64,000 nucleotides of DNA from Pedobacter rhizosphaerae (lineage in GTDB: Bacteria; Bacteroidota; Bacteroidia; Sphingobacteriales; Sphingobacteriaceae). A program made the position numbers and the translations under genes. Below the pieces are notes generated by a model that worked only from the letters and a program-made list of their open reading frames with translations, was not told where the DNA came from and ran no database searches. Each line of letters starts with the position of its first letter. Positions within the stretch are counted from its first letter, which is position 1. Positions 9,304 through 18,857 of the stretch are shown here, piece after piece. Location of the stretch: the NCBI RefSeq assembly GCF_900111155.1, contig NZ_FOGG01000013.1, forward strand, positions 1 to 64,000, read 5' to 3'.

Positions 9304-9417
9304 TTGGGACATGGGGCTGGGAGTTGAGCGTCTTTCCAAACCGATAATCGATTTTGAAATTTCAAGTTGGGAAACAAAGCTTCATCTATTTAGAATAGCA
9401 CAATTACCAATTTATTT

Positions 9418-9425
9418 TAACTTTG
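9418..9425 (+). promoter_or_regulatory. -7 promoter element of the APH-like gene
   Basis: An exact TAACTTTG (TAnnTTTG). No good TTG is seen at the -33 position, so this is a partial match. It would place the transcript start near 9432, downstream of the TTG codon at 9423, and so favours the ATG at 9456 as the start of the gene. Confidence 0.5.
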
Positions 9426-9455
9426 ACACTTCAGTTTAGCTTGCAATCTTCTCCC

Positions 9456-10457
9456 ATGAACTTTTTCCCGGCCCAGTATTCTACACTTTCATCTGCTGCA
9501 TTACAAACCTACATCATTGAAACTTATGCCTTCAATGATGATTTACAGTGTCGCTTATTGATTAGAAATGTAAGTGATACTTATATTTTGGAGAACGGCA
9601 AAGAACGATATATTTTCAAAATTTACCGGAATGCCCATCGTAAACTAAACGAGATTGAGGGGGAATTGGAATTACTCAACATCCTTAGATCAAAGGGGCA
9701 TCAGGTTGCTTATCCGATAAAAGATAAAAAAGGAAATCAGATTCAACATTTTGAGGCTATAGAAGGCCAAAGAAACGGGGTCCTTTTCAGCTATGCTGAA
9801 GGAAAAGTTATGCATAACCTGGAACAGCAGCACCTGAAGCGCCTGGGTAGCGACCTTGCAGCTATCCACCAAACTACAGAACAAATTAAAATTGAACACA
9901 ACAGACCTATTTTCAATTTCGAAACGACACTGTTGCAACCCATTGAAACTTTAAAACTTAAAGTTCCTGAATTAGCTGATGAACTGGTTTATCTGGCAGA
10001 AATTGCTCAAAAGGTAATTCAAAAATTTAAAGAATTTGACACCAGCAAATTCAGTTATGGTTATTGCCATTACGACCTTTTCCCTAAAAACTTCCATTTT
10101 GATGATGAGGGAAATATCACCTTTTTCGATTTTGATTTTGCAGGACAAGGCTATTTAATTAATGATCTGATGTCGTTCTTAAACCACTATTTCTTCCATA
10201 CATTAAATAATCTAATCAGCCCTGAACAGGCAAAAATAGATTTTGAGTATTTTTTAATGTCTTATCAAAAAACAAAATCATTATCAAAGCAAGAGCTAGA
10301 AGCTATTCCCTATCTAGGCATTTGTTTCCACGTTTTCTTTTTAAAGTTTTTTTACGATAATTACGACGACTTGTCTAATATCTTTTTAACTCCCAAATAC
10401 ACCAAACACCGCATTAGCCTCATCCAAAAATGGGTGGAAATGTATTGTAACTTTTAA
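9456..10457 (+). CDS. APH/RdoA-like phosphotransferase
   Basis: A 333-residue protein of the aminoglycoside-phosphotransferase / SrkA-like kinase fold. It has the ATP-site lysine in YIFKIYR (Lys55), the brace sequence CHYDLFPKNF (His205, catalytic Asp207, Asn212) and the metal-binding FFDFDFAG (Asp225). No N-terminal signal is seen. The natural substrate could be a small molecule or a protein; resistance should not be assumed. I use ATG 9456 rather than the in-frame TTG at 9423, because that TTG lies inside the -7 promoter box. Confidence 0.8.
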   Translation: MNFFPAQYSTLSSAALQTYIIETYAFNDDLQCRLLIRNVSDTYILENGKERYIFKIYRNAHRKLNEIEGELELLNILRSKGHQVAYPIKDKKGNQIQHFEAIEGQRNGVLFSYAEGKVMHNLEQQHLKRLGSDLAAIHQTTEQIKIEHNRPIFNFETTLLQPIETLKLKVPELADELVYLAEIAQKVIQKFKEFDTSKFSYGYCHYDLFPKNFHFDDEGNITFFDFDFAGQGYLINDLMSFLNHYFFHTLNNLISPEQAKIDFEYFLMSYQKTKSLSKQELEAIPYLGICFHVFFLKFFYDNYDDLSNIFLTPKYTKHRISLIQKWVEMYCNF

Positions 10458-10519
10458 GAAACCGCTTCTTAATCTGGCCACACTTGTTTATATTGTATTA
10501 CAATTCAAAACCAGCCTCT

Positions 10520-11371
10520 ATGGATCAGAAAATCATCAATCTTTACGACCAGTACACACATAGCCAGTTAAACAGAAAGGACTTTATGAAAAAGCTGGCC
10601 ATTCTAGCGGGAAGTACCGCTTTAGCGATGACCATTTTACCGATGCTGGAGAACAATTATGTGGCTGCCGCAGATTTCAAAAGTGATGACATAGAAGTAG
10701 AAAACATCACCTTTCCTGGCGTAGAAGGCGAAATGAAGGCTGTTTTAGCTAAGCCAAAAGGCAAAAAGAAATTGGGTTGCGTACTGGTTATCCATGAAAA
10801 CCGTGGATTGAACCCACATATCATTGATGTAACCAAAAGGGTTGCAGCCGAGGGCTTTATTGCCTTGGGGGTAGATGCCTTATCTCCTTTAGGGGGTACG
10901 CCTGGCGATGAAGACAAAGGACGAGAACTGATAGGAAAGCTTGATCCTGAAAAAAACCTGCAGAATTACCTCAAGGCTTTGGAATACCTGCGCAATAGAA
11001 AAGATGGAAATGGCAAAGTAGGCTGTGTAGGCTTTTGCTGGGGTGGAGCTATGGCCAATAAACTTGCCGTTAACGATGCTAAATTACAGGCTGCTGTAGC
11101 TTATTATGGATCACAAGCCAATGCTGCCGATGTTCCGAAGATTAAAGCAAGCTTAATGCTTCATTATGGTGGTTTGGATGAACGCATTAATGCTGGCATT
11201 CCGGCCTATGAGGCTGCTTTGAAGGAAAACCATATCGATTATCAGATATTCATTTACGATGGCGTAAACCATGCATTTAACAACAACACCTCTCCTACCA
11301 GATATAACGAAGCCGCAGCAAAACTTGCCTGGAGCAGAACAATAGGTTTGTTTAAGTCTAAACTAATTTAA
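10520..11371 (+). CDS. Exported dienelactone hydrolase family protein
   Basis: A 283-residue alpha/beta-hydrolase of the dienelactone hydrolase type. The Cys-Asp-His triad is visible as GFCWGG (Cys173), GGLDERIN (Asp220) and DGVNHAFN (His251). The N-terminus NRKDFMKKLAILAGSTALAM resembles a Tat-like export signal (RK rather than RR), so the enzyme is probably periplasmic. It would cleave lactones or esters; the substrate is not known. The frame is open from 10484, but the ATG at 10520 fits the family start. Its 3' end overlaps the convergent YCF48-like gene by 9 bases. Confidence 0.85.
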   Translation: MDQKIINLYDQYTHSQLNRKDFMKKLAILAGSTALAMTILPMLENNYVAAADFKSDDIEVENITFPGVEGEMKAVLAKPKGKKKLGCVLVIHENRGLNPHIIDVTKRVAAEGFIALGVDALSPLGGTPGDEDKGRELIGKLDPEKNLQNYLKALEYLRNRKDGNGKVGCVGFCWGGAMANKLAVNDAKLQAAVAYYGSQANAADVPKIKASLMLHYGGLDERINAGIPAYEAALKENHIDYQIFIYDGVNHAFNNNTSPTRYNEAAAKLAWSRTIGLFKSKLI

Positions 11372-12379
11372 TACTAACTTGTAAACACTCCCTTTCTCTC
11401 CTGCCAGAATAAAGGCATTCTCTTTCTTTAAAGATTGGATTACATTGAAACTCTTATCGGATATCTTCTTCCAGGTATAGCCTCCATCGTAGGAAATATC
11501 TGTGCCTGAAGTTCCCGTTGCCACCAGAACCTTAGCATTTAAATAAGTAACGCCTGAGCGATAACCTGATACAGGTATACGGGGCTTTGTCCAGGTTTTA
11601 CCTCCGTCTGCCGTAAGCAATATGTTGTTCGCATTCTCCTTATCCTTGAGATAATTTCCTCCTACGGCAATTCCATGTTTTGCATCGTAAAAATCGATAG
11701 AGAATGGCCCTGTTGAATTTTCGCCCTGCAAAATCGGGCATTTAAAAACTTTCCAGCGCTGACCATAATCGGAGCTGAAATAAATATTAGAAACTTTTCC
11801 TCCTGTTGCGATCCATACTTTGCCTCCCGCCAGTGTTTTAATAGTGGAACCACTTGCAGCAAAAGCAGCCTCACCTTCAGCCATATTAACCGTCAAGTTT
11901 GAAGTAATATCCTCCCAGCTCCGCCCAGCATTTACTGTTTTAAGCAATTGCATTTTATTATTAATCGGATCTCCGAAAATAATGCCCTTATCTTTGCCCC
12001 AAAACCCCATGCCATCCAGAAATATAGCCGAATCTAAGTTTTTGTAATGCTCGGTCCAGTTTTTACCTCCATCAGTTGTTTTCAAAATGTAGGCAGGTGA
12101 TCCGGCATTAACAATAATAGCCTGCTGGTCATCAAAAGCTTCTATATCTCTAAAATCCAATTTTTCATATCTCTTGGGCTTCAGCCACTCAAAAGTAACG
12201 CCACCGTCAACAGATCTCCCCACCGAGCCATTACTTCCGCTTAGCCAAATTATTTTTTCGTTCACCAAACTTAGACCACGCAAACTGGTTTTATTGTTCT
12301 CTGTAAGTGCTTTAAAGGTAACAGACTGCGCAGCGCAAAAAAAAGGTGCCCAAAGCAGGCACCATAATATTTTCTTCAT
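11363..12379 (-). CDS. Secreted YCF48/BNR-repeat beta-propeller protein
   Basis: A 338-residue protein with a Sec signal peptide (MKKILWCLLWAPFFCAAQS). The mature part has repeated Asp-box-like motifs: SVDGGVTFEW, TTDGGKNWTE, TVNAGRSWED, SSDYGQRWKV, TADGGKTWTK, SYDGGYTWKK. These repeats form a beta-propeller of the Ycf48/sialidase-like type, probably a periplasmic or surface binding scaffold; no catalytic set is evident. It follows the DUF2147 gene on the same strand after only 4 bases, so the two are likely an operon. Confidence 0.8.
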   Translation of the reverse strand: MKKILWCLLWAPFFCAAQSVTFKALTENNKTSLRGLSLVNEKIIWLSGSNGSVGRSVDGGVTFEWLKPKRYEKLDFRDIEAFDDQQAIIVNAGSPAYILKTTDGGKNWTEHYKNLDSAIFLDGMGFWGKDKGIIFGDPINNKMQLLKTVNAGRSWEDITSNLTVNMAEGEAAFAASGSTIKTLAGGKVWIATGGKVSNIYFSSDYGQRWKVFKCPILQGENSTGPFSIDFYDAKHGIAVGGNYLKDKENANNILLTADGGKTWTKPRIPVSGYRSGVTYLNAKVLVATGTSGTDISYDGGYTWKKISDKSFNVIQSLKKENAFILAGEKGSVYKLVLN

Positions 12380-12383
12380 GTGA

Positions 12384-12824
12384 TTATTTTACTCTTCTAA
12401 ATGTTTCCGAACGTCCTAAAAGTGAGATTCCAATGTATCCCCTGATATTCAACACATCATTTCCCTTTAATGTCATGTTACAGCTATAGGTTTTTCCACT
12501 CTTCGGATCGTAAATGGTTCCATCGGTCCATTTCTTATCGTCATAACTAAAATCCTTTAAAATCTCCAGATTTAATAAAGCTCTTTTTTGCAACTTTTCG
12601 TCAGGATTTTTGGTATCTAGCTTGGGCTTACCATTGAGGTTGGGTTCCTTCATCCAGGCTAATTTACCAAAATATTTATCTCCCTTTTTATAGATCTCAA
12701 TCTGCCCCTCTCCTGATGGATTAAGCCATTTACCTACAATAGCATCTTTATTTTGTGCCAGTGCTGAAAAGGACATCGCTACAAACAGCAACATAAACAA
12801 TGGAAGCTTTCTCATATTTTTCAT
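12384..12824 (-). CDS. DUF2147 family secreted protein
   Basis: A 146-residue protein with a signal peptide (ending FSALAQN). The mature domain starts IVGKWLNPSGEGQIEIYKKG and continues YFGKLAWMKEPN, TIYDPKSGKTYSCNM and IRGYIGISLLGRSETFRR, the standard DUF2147 layout; the family is lipocalin-like in pattern and has no known reaction. The ATG at 12824 or the one at 12815 could be used. It is the first gene of a two-gene unit with the YCF48-like protein. Confidence 0.85.
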   Translation of the reverse strand: MKNMRKLPLFMLLFVAMSFSALAQNKDAIVGKWLNPSGEGQIEIYKKGDKYFGKLAWMKEPNLNGKPKLDTKNPDEKLQKRALLNLEILKDFSYDDKKWTDGTIYDPKSGKTYSCNMTLKGNDVLNIRGYIGISLLGRSETFRRVK

Positions 12825-12979
12825 TTCTAGTTAGTTTTTAAAGATAATGATTTGAATCTATCTCAAAACAAAAAATTATCCCAAAATGATTCAGAAAATT
12901 TAAAACAGTGACATTAATCATTGTAAAGTAACAATTCTGCGTTATTTGATTTGCATAATTATTGATTTGAACCAAATAC

Positions 12980-13008
12980 TTTGATTATTCCACCTTATAA
13001 TAAATTTG
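12980..13008 (+). promoter_or_regulatory. Promoter of RND operon 1
   Basis: TTTG at 12980-12983 and TAAATTTG at 13001-13008 (exact TAnnTTTG) are 17 bases apart, a full match to the Bacteroidota sigma-A promoter. The predicted start near 13015 leaves a leader of only about 12 bases before the ATG at 13027, and rules out the in-frame TTG at 13006 as the translation start. Confidence 0.75.
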
Positions 13009-13026
13009 CCGTGTAATTTTCACACT

Positions 13027-14418
13027 ATGTCCCGAACATCAATACTTTATCTTGCTTTTGGATTACTTTTTTTCAACATTTTAACCTCAAACGCACAAAC
13101 ATTAAGTTTAAAACAGGCCGTAAATACTGCCCTTACTAACTACGGCACTATTAAGGCTAAAAACAATTACGCTAATGCCTCTAAATCAGGTATCGTCCAG
13201 GCTAAGAGAGAGTATTTACCCAATCTTAGTCTCAGTGCACAACAAGATTACGGAACCATTAATGGCCAAAACGGACCTCAATATGGGTTAGGGGGATTGG
13301 GAACAGCATCTTCTGGACCTGCTTTAGATAGACAGAACTGGAACGCTGCTTTTGGGGGGCTCTACCTTGCCAATATGAATTGGGATTTCTTCACTTTCGG
13401 CAGAATTAATCAACGCATTAAAATTGCTGATGCCACATATAAAAGAGATCAAAATGATCTGGAGCAGGAGAAATTTCAACAAGAAGTTAGGGTTTCTGCG
13501 GCTTATTTAAATTTATTAGCGGCTCAACGCTTAACCAAATCGCAACAAAGAAATTTAGAGCGTGCCATAACCTTTAAAAATACAGCGGTAATCAGGGCAA
13601 AAAATGGATTAATTGCCGGGGTAGATTCTTCCTTGGCCAAAGCCGAAGTATCGAGCGCCAAAATTGCGTTAACCAAAGCACAGGATTTAGAGCAGGAACA
13701 GGCCAATAGATTAGGCGTTTTAATGGGTGAAACAGCAACACAATATGCCCTGGATACCACTTCGATTACCAGGATCCCAATGGATATGCTCAATGATACC
13801 ACGATAAAAAGCAACCATCCTATTTTAAAGTTTTACCAAAACCGTATTGATCTCAGCAATGAGCAACTGGGTTATTACCGTCGATTATACTACCCTAGCT
13901 TTTCTCTTTTTGGTGTATTTCAAGGGAGGGGCTCCGGATTTAGTTCAGACTACATTTCTAATCAAAACGCATATACCAGAAATTACTTTGATGGCATCAA
14001 TCCTGTGCGTGGAAACTATTTGATTGGAATAGGAATGACCTGGAATCTTTCCAGCCTTTTAAAAAACGCACCGCAGGTAAGGTCGCAGCATTACATTAGT
14101 GAGGGATTAAAAAACGAATACGAACTTGCAGATCAACAGCTTAAATCTCAGCTGGCGCTGGCAGATACTAAACTAAAAAATGCTTTAAACAACTACAGGG
14201 AAGCCCCTATCCAAGTTAAAGCGGCTTCAGATGCTTATCTGCAAAAAAGCACATTATACAAAAATGGGTTAACCACACTGGTAGACCTTACCCAGGCACT
14301 TTTCACCCTTAACCGGGCAGAAACAGACCGTGATATTGCTTACACCAACGTTTGGCAGGCACTTTTACTTAAATCTGCTGCTTTAGGGAATTACGACTTA
14401 TTTATCAACGAATTTTAA
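13027..14418 (+). CDS. TolC-family outer membrane efflux protein (RND operon 1)
   Basis: A 463-residue outer membrane factor. A Sec signal (MSRTSILYLAFGLLFFNIL to SNAQT) is followed by two repeats of the TolC coiled-coil/beta-barrel pattern: LKQAVNTALTNYG and AAYLNLLAAQRLTKSQQRNL in the first half, SLFGVFQGRG and LTTLVDLTQALFTLNRAE in the second. It forms the exit duct for the permease and adaptor encoded just downstream. The start is placed at ATG 13027 on promoter evidence. Confidence 0.88.
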   Translation: MSRTSILYLAFGLLFFNILTSNAQTLSLKQAVNTALTNYGTIKAKNNYANASKSGIVQAKREYLPNLSLSAQQDYGTINGQNGPQYGLGGLGTASSGPALDRQNWNAAFGGLYLANMNWDFFTFGRINQRIKIADATYKRDQNDLEQEKFQQEVRVSAAYLNLLAAQRLTKSQQRNLERAITFKNTAVIRAKNGLIAGVDSSLAKAEVSSAKIALTKAQDLEQEQANRLGVLMGETATQYALDTTSITRIPMDMLNDTTIKSNHPILKFYQNRIDLSNEQLGYYRRLYYPSFSLFGVFQGRGSGFSSDYISNQNAYTRNYFDGINPVRGNYLIGIGMTWNLSSLLKNAPQVRSQHYISEGLKNEYELADQQLKSQLALADTKLKNALNNYREAPIQVKAASDAYLQKSTLYKNGLTTLVDLTQALFTLNRAETDRDIAYTNVWQALLLKSAALGNYDLFINEF

Positions 14419-14433
14419 TCCGGCTATCTATAC

Positions 14434-17400
14434 ATGAACTTAATACGTTTCGCACTTCGCAAACCCATTTCCATCCTGGTATTAGTGGCAGGATTATTTT
14501 TCTTCGGTATTGGTGCCATTAAGCAAATCAAGGTTGATATTCTGCCTCAAATGAATTTGCCTGTAATTTACATTGCCCATCCTTTTGGTGGCTATACGCC
14601 TACGCAAATGGAGGCCTACTTTGGGAAACAATACATCAATATTTTATTATTTGCCAATGGCATTAAAAGCATTGAAACCAAAAACACACAGGGTTTAATG
14701 CTCATGAAGTTAACCTATTATGAAGGCACTAACATGGCACAGGCGGCCTCAGAACTGAGTGCACTTTCGAATAGGGCACAGGCTATTTTCCCGCCGGGCT
14801 CACAACCTCCGTTCATCATCCGTTTTGATGCTTCATCACTTCCCATTGGCCAATTGGTATTAAGTAGCCCCGTAAGAACCAATAATGAGTTACAGGATAT
14901 GGCGAATATCTATGTACGCGCTTCTTTTACGGCTATTCCAGGATTATTAGCACCGGCACCATTTGGAGGAAGTCCCCGTACCATCGAAATTAACGTAGAC
15001 CCAACCCTGCTGAGATCACATAATCTTACTGTAGACCAGGTAGTGGAAGCCATCCGCCTGAATAATCAAACTGCACCATCAGGAAACGTTAGGATTGGTG
15101 ATAAGAATTATATTACCCCAACTAACTACACCATTAAAAAAATCAAAGATTTTGAAACCATTCCGCTGTTTAAGGGTGGCGTACAAAATCTTCAGTTACG
15201 TGATGTAGCCACAGTTAAAGATGGAGCAGATTTAACCGCAGGTTATGCCTTAATTAATGGAAAACGCTCAGTTTATCTGAGTATCGCTAAATCGGGAGAT
15301 GCTTCCACCTGGGATGTGGTTAAAAAGTTAAAAGAAAATTTACCAGCAATTCAGAATACGCTCCCTGAAGATGTTAAGCTTTCTTATGAATTCGACCAAT
15401 CGGTTTACGTAATTAATGCGGTAAAAAGTTTAATCAGCGAGGGAGCCATCGGGGCCATTTTAACTGGTTTAATGGTGTTGCTTTTTTTGGGTGATAAGCG
15501 TGCTGCACTGATTGTTATTTTAACCATCCCAACATCGATTATCGCAGGGGTTTTATTCCTCAAGCTTTTTGGCCAAACCATTAATATCATGTCGTTGAGC
15601 GGATTAGCCTTAGCCATTGGTATTCTGGTAGATGAATCGACAGTAACGATTGAAAATATTCACCAACATTTTGATATGGGTAAACCCAAGGCACTTGCCA
15701 TTTGGGATGCCTGTAAGGAAATAGCCTTTCCTAAATTATTGATCCTTTTCTGTATTCTGGCGGTATTTGCACCTGCCTTTACCATGTCGGGAATACCAGG
15801 AGCTTTATTTTTGCCCTTAGCCCTGGCTATTGGTTTCTGCATGATTGTTTCCTTCTTCTTATCGCAAACATTTGTTCCGATTATGGCCAACTGGCTGATG
15901 GTAGCACATCCGAAAAAGGGAGCAGCACATCATCCGGGTATAACTCAAGATGAAGCGGATTTCGCAGCGACAGGTTTACCGATTGAAACGGAGCAGGACA
16001 CACTAAACCAAAAGAAAATTCTGGTCGAACGTGAAGATTTTAACGATGATGGCAAAATCTCTTACTTTGAACGTTTCAGAAATCGCTTTATGCGGTTTAT
16101 TGATCGCATTTTGCCTCACCGTAAATCTGTAGTGCTGGTGTACCTCGTTTTAGTGATTGGTTCCGCAGCCTTACTTTTAGCCAACATTGGCCGGGATGTA
16201 TTACCAAAGGTTAATTCCAGTCAATTTCAACTTCGTTTAAGGGCACCTGATGGAACCCGCTTAGAGCGTACGGAAGAAAAGGCCAATAAGGTTCTTGCCG
16301 AACTTAAAAATATGGTTGGCGCAGAACACCTTGCCATTTCATCCGTTTACGTGGGGCAACACCCGGCATTATTCTCGGTTAATCCCATTTATCTATTCAT
16401 GGGTGGCCCTCATGAAGCCGTTTTCCAGGTGAGCTTAAAAGATTACCATGTAGATATGGATGATTTTAAGGATAAGCTGAGGGCGAGAATTAAAGAAATT
16501 ATGCCCGATGTGAAGCTTTCCTTTGAACCGATTGAGTTAACAGAGAAAGTTTTAAGTCAGGGTTCTCCTACTCCTGTTGAAGTAAGAATAGCCGGCAAGA
16601 ACAAAAAGCAAAATGAACAGTATGCCAATAAAATCCTCGCTGAATTGAAGGAAATACCCTACATGCGCGATGTTCAAATTGCTCAACCGATTAAATATCC
16701 TTCCTTAAATATCAATATTGATAGAACCAGGGCGGCACAACTGGGTGTAGATATGAGTGATATTTCTAAATCATTGGTGGCCTCTACTTCATCATCCAGA
16801 TATACCGATAAAAATGTATGGTTAGATGAAAAGATAGGCCTGACTTACAATGTTCAGGTGCAAGTTCCATTAAATCAAATGCACAGCAAGGATGATATTG
16901 GTGAAATTCCTTTATTGAAAAACACTGCCCGTCCGGTGCTTAGCGATGTAGCAACCATTGAGGCTGATACCACATACGGAGAAAACGATAATCTGGGCTC
17001 TACCCCTTACCTGTCAGTAACGGCTAACTTATATCATACCGATTTAGGTGCCGCCACTAAAGATGTGAATAAGGCCATTAAGGAGGTGGGAGAATTGCCA
17101 AGGGGATTAATAATTACGCCCATTGGTTTGAGCAAGGTGCTTACAGAAACCCTCGACAGTTTACAGTCGGGTTTACTGGTAGCCATTGTGGTAATATTTT
17201 TAATGCTATCGGCCAACTTCCAATCGTTTAAAGTACCCCTGGTTATTCTGGCCACTGTACCTGCGGTTGTGTTGGGCTCATTGTTGTTGCTTACCCTCAC
17301 AGGTTCAACCCTAAATCTTCAGTCTTATATGGGGATTATCATGTCGGTAGGGGTTTCCATCGCGAATGCGGTATTGTTAATTACCAATGCAGAGCAGTTG

Positions 17401-17718
17401 AGAAAGCACAATGGCAATGCCCTGGCCTCTGCCAGAGAAGCCGCAGCACTAAGGTTACGTCCGATTATTATGACCAGTGTGGCCATGGTAATGGGTATGT
17501 TACCTATGGCCATCGGACATGGAGAAGGAGGCGATCAGGTATCTCCTTTAGGAAGAGCCGTAATTGGAGGCTTAGTTGCTTCTACCTTTGCGGTATTGAT
17601 TATTCTTCCACTGGTATTTGCCTGGGTGCAGGGCAAAGTGTCTACCGATTCTATTTCTTTAGACCCGGAAGATGAAGAGAGTACGCATTATATTAACGGT
17701 TTAAAAGAAAATAAATAA
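14434..17718 (+). CDS. RND efflux permease, HAE-type, with an EF-hand-like cytoplasmic loop
   Basis: A 1094-residue inner-membrane proton antiporter with the two-fold RND layout: TM1, a large periplasmic loop, TM2-6, linker, TM7, a second loop, TM8-12 (for example GAILTGLMVLLFLGD, GILVDESTVTIENI, VAIVVIFLMLSANF). The TM4 proton-relay position, usually Asp-Asp, reads Asp400-Glu401. The linker between the two halves is longer than usual and holds DFNDDGKISYFE (residues 535-546), which fits the EF-hand calcium loop D-x-N-x-D-G-x-I-x-x-x-E at every ligand position. It belongs to the TolC-permease-adaptor-AraC operon; the substrates are unknown. Confidence 0.9.
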   Translation: MNLIRFALRKPISILVLVAGLFFFGIGAIKQIKVDILPQMNLPVIYIAHPFGGYTPTQMEAYFGKQYINILLFANGIKSIETKNTQGLMLMKLTYYEGTNMAQAASELSALSNRAQAIFPPGSQPPFIIRFDASSLPIGQLVLSSPVRTNNELQDMANIYVRASFTAIPGLLAPAPFGGSPRTIEINVDPTLLRSHNLTVDQVVEAIRLNNQTAPSGNVRIGDKNYITPTNYTIKKIKDFETIPLFKGGVQNLQLRDVATVKDGADLTAGYALINGKRSVYLSIAKSGDASTWDVVKKLKENLPAIQNTLPEDVKLSYEFDQSVYVINAVKSLISEGAIGAILTGLMVLLFLGDKRAALIVILTIPTSIIAGVLFLKLFGQTINIMSLSGLALAIGILVDESTVTIENIHQHFDMGKPKALAIWDACKEIAFPKLLILFCILAVFAPAFTMSGIPGALFLPLALAIGFCMIVSFFLSQTFVPIMANWLMVAHPKKGAAHHPGITQDEADFAATGLPIETEQDTLNQKKILVEREDFNDDGKISYFERFRNRFMRFIDRILPHRKSVVLVYLVLVIGSAALLLANIGRDVLPKVNSSQFQLRLRAPDGTRLERTEEKANKVLAELKNMVGAEHLAISSVYVGQHPALFSVNPIYLFMGGPHEAVFQVSLKDYHVDMDDFKDKLRARIKEIMPDVKLSFEPIELTEKVLSQGSPTPVEVRIAGKNKKQNEQYANKILAELKEIPYMRDVQIAQPIKYPSLNINIDRTRAAQLGVDMSDISKSLVASTSSSRYTDKNVWLDEKIGLTYNVQVQVPLNQMHSKDDIGEIPLLKNTARPVLSDVATIEADTTYGENDNLGSTPYLSVTANLYHTDLGAATKDVNKAIKEVGELPRGLIITPIGLSKVLTETLDSLQSGLLVAIVVIFLMLSANFQSFKVPLVILATVPAVVLGSLLLLTLTGSTLNLQSYMGIIMSVGVSIANAVLLITNAEQLRKHNGNALASAREAAALRLRPIIMTSVAMVMGMLPMAIGHGEGGDQVSPLGRAVIGGLVASTFAVLIILPLVFAWVQGKVSTDSISLDPEDEESTHYINGLKENK

Positions 17719-17731
17719 ACGATCATCACAA

Positions 17732-18832
17732 ATGAAAACAAACATATTTACAACAGCATTTTTAAGCACGGGTTTAATGGCAATGGCCACCTTATATGGC
17801 TGTGGCAGTGCAGAATCTAAAGCAGAACCGGCTAAAGAAAAAAAGACGACAATTGCCACATTTGACTTGAAGAAAGATAAACTTTCAACTGCTTTAAACT
17901 TACCAGGTGAATTGTTTGCGCTTCAACAGGTTGATCTTTACGCTAAAGTGAGCAGTTTTGTTCAAACCTTAAAAGTCGATATTGGCTCTGAAGTAAGTAA
18001 GGGGCAGTTGTTGATGACCCTGGAGGCACCCGAATTAAGTTCTCAACTGGCCGCGGCAAAATCCAGACTCAAGTCGCAAGAGGCACTTTATACTGCAAGT
18101 AAAGCTAATTATAACCGCTTATATGAAACCAGTAAAACACCTGGTACCATTTCAACCAACGATTTAGACCAGGCCATAGCGAGAAGAAACTCAGATTTGG
18201 CGCAGTATGAAGCGGCTAAAGCTGCATTAAAAGAAGTAGGTGCAATACAAAATTACCTGGAAATCCGCGCGCCTTTCAGTGGCATTATTTCGGCTAGAAA
18301 TGTAAACTTAGGCGCCTATGTTGGTCCATCGGGGAAAGGTTCAGAATTACCTTTATTTACCCTTCAGGATCAACGCAACTTACGTTTGGCGGTTTCCATT
18401 CCAGAAATTTACACTGGCTATTTAAAAGCTGGCGATGAAGTTAGTTTTACGGTTAAATCACTGCCCAGCCAAATTTTCAAAGCTAAAGTAAAACGGATGT
18501 CGGGCGCATTAGACATACGCTTACGTTCTGAACGCGTAGAAATGGATGTTCCTAATGCTGGCAAAGTATTGTTACCAGGTATGGTTACAGAAATTAATAT
18601 TCCATTACCAGCAAATGCAAGTACTTTTATTGTGAATAAAAAAGCTATGCTAGATACCAGCGAGGGGCTTTTCGTACTTAAAATAGTAAATGATAAAATA
18701 GAAAAAGTTGCCGTTAAAAAAGGCAGAGCTACAGATGATCAGGTAGAGATTTTTGGAAATTTAAGTGAAGGTGACAAATTAGTTGCAGAACCTAGCGAAG
18801 AAATGCACGACGGAATGAGCATTAAGTTTTAA
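17732..18832 (+). CDS. RND periplasmic adaptor (membrane fusion) lipoprotein
   Basis: A 366-residue adaptor with a lipobox (ATLYGC, Cys24). The order is the family standard: barrel/lipoyl half ALQQVDLYAKVSSFV with VDIGSEVSKGQLLMTL, an alpha-hairpin of about residues 97-175, the second lipoyl half IRAPFSGIISARNVNLG, a beta-barrel domain, and a C-terminal membrane-proximal domain ending VAEPSEEMHDGMSI. It bridges permease and TolC. It starts 13 bases after the permease stop, so it is in the same operon. Confidence 0.9.
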   Translation: MKTNIFTTAFLSTGLMAMATLYGCGSAESKAEPAKEKKTTIATFDLKKDKLSTALNLPGELFALQQVDLYAKVSSFVQTLKVDIGSEVSKGQLLMTLEAPELSSQLAAAKSRLKSQEALYTASKANYNRLYETSKTPGTISTNDLDQAIARRNSDLAQYEAAKAALKEVGAIQNYLEIRAPFSGIISARNVNLGAYVGPSGKGSELPLFTLQDQRNLRLAVSIPEIYTGYLKAGDEVSFTVKSLPSQIFKAKVKRMSGALDIRLRSERVEMDVPNAGKVLLPGMVTEINIPLPANASTFIVNKKAMLDTSEGLFVLKIVNDKIEKVAVKKGRATDDQVEIFGNLSEGDKLVAEPSEEMHDGMSIKF

Positions 18833-18857
18833 ATTTGTTTCTAATTCGGTTTTAATC

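Noticed and set aside
9423-9455. Upstream TTG start for the APH-like kinase
   Set aside because: The TTG is part of an exact TAnnTTTG promoter box, so it would lie upstream of the transcript start.
13006-13026. Upstream TTG start for the TolC gene
   Set aside because: It lies inside the -7 box of a full promoter match; the signal peptide begins well from the ATG at 13027.
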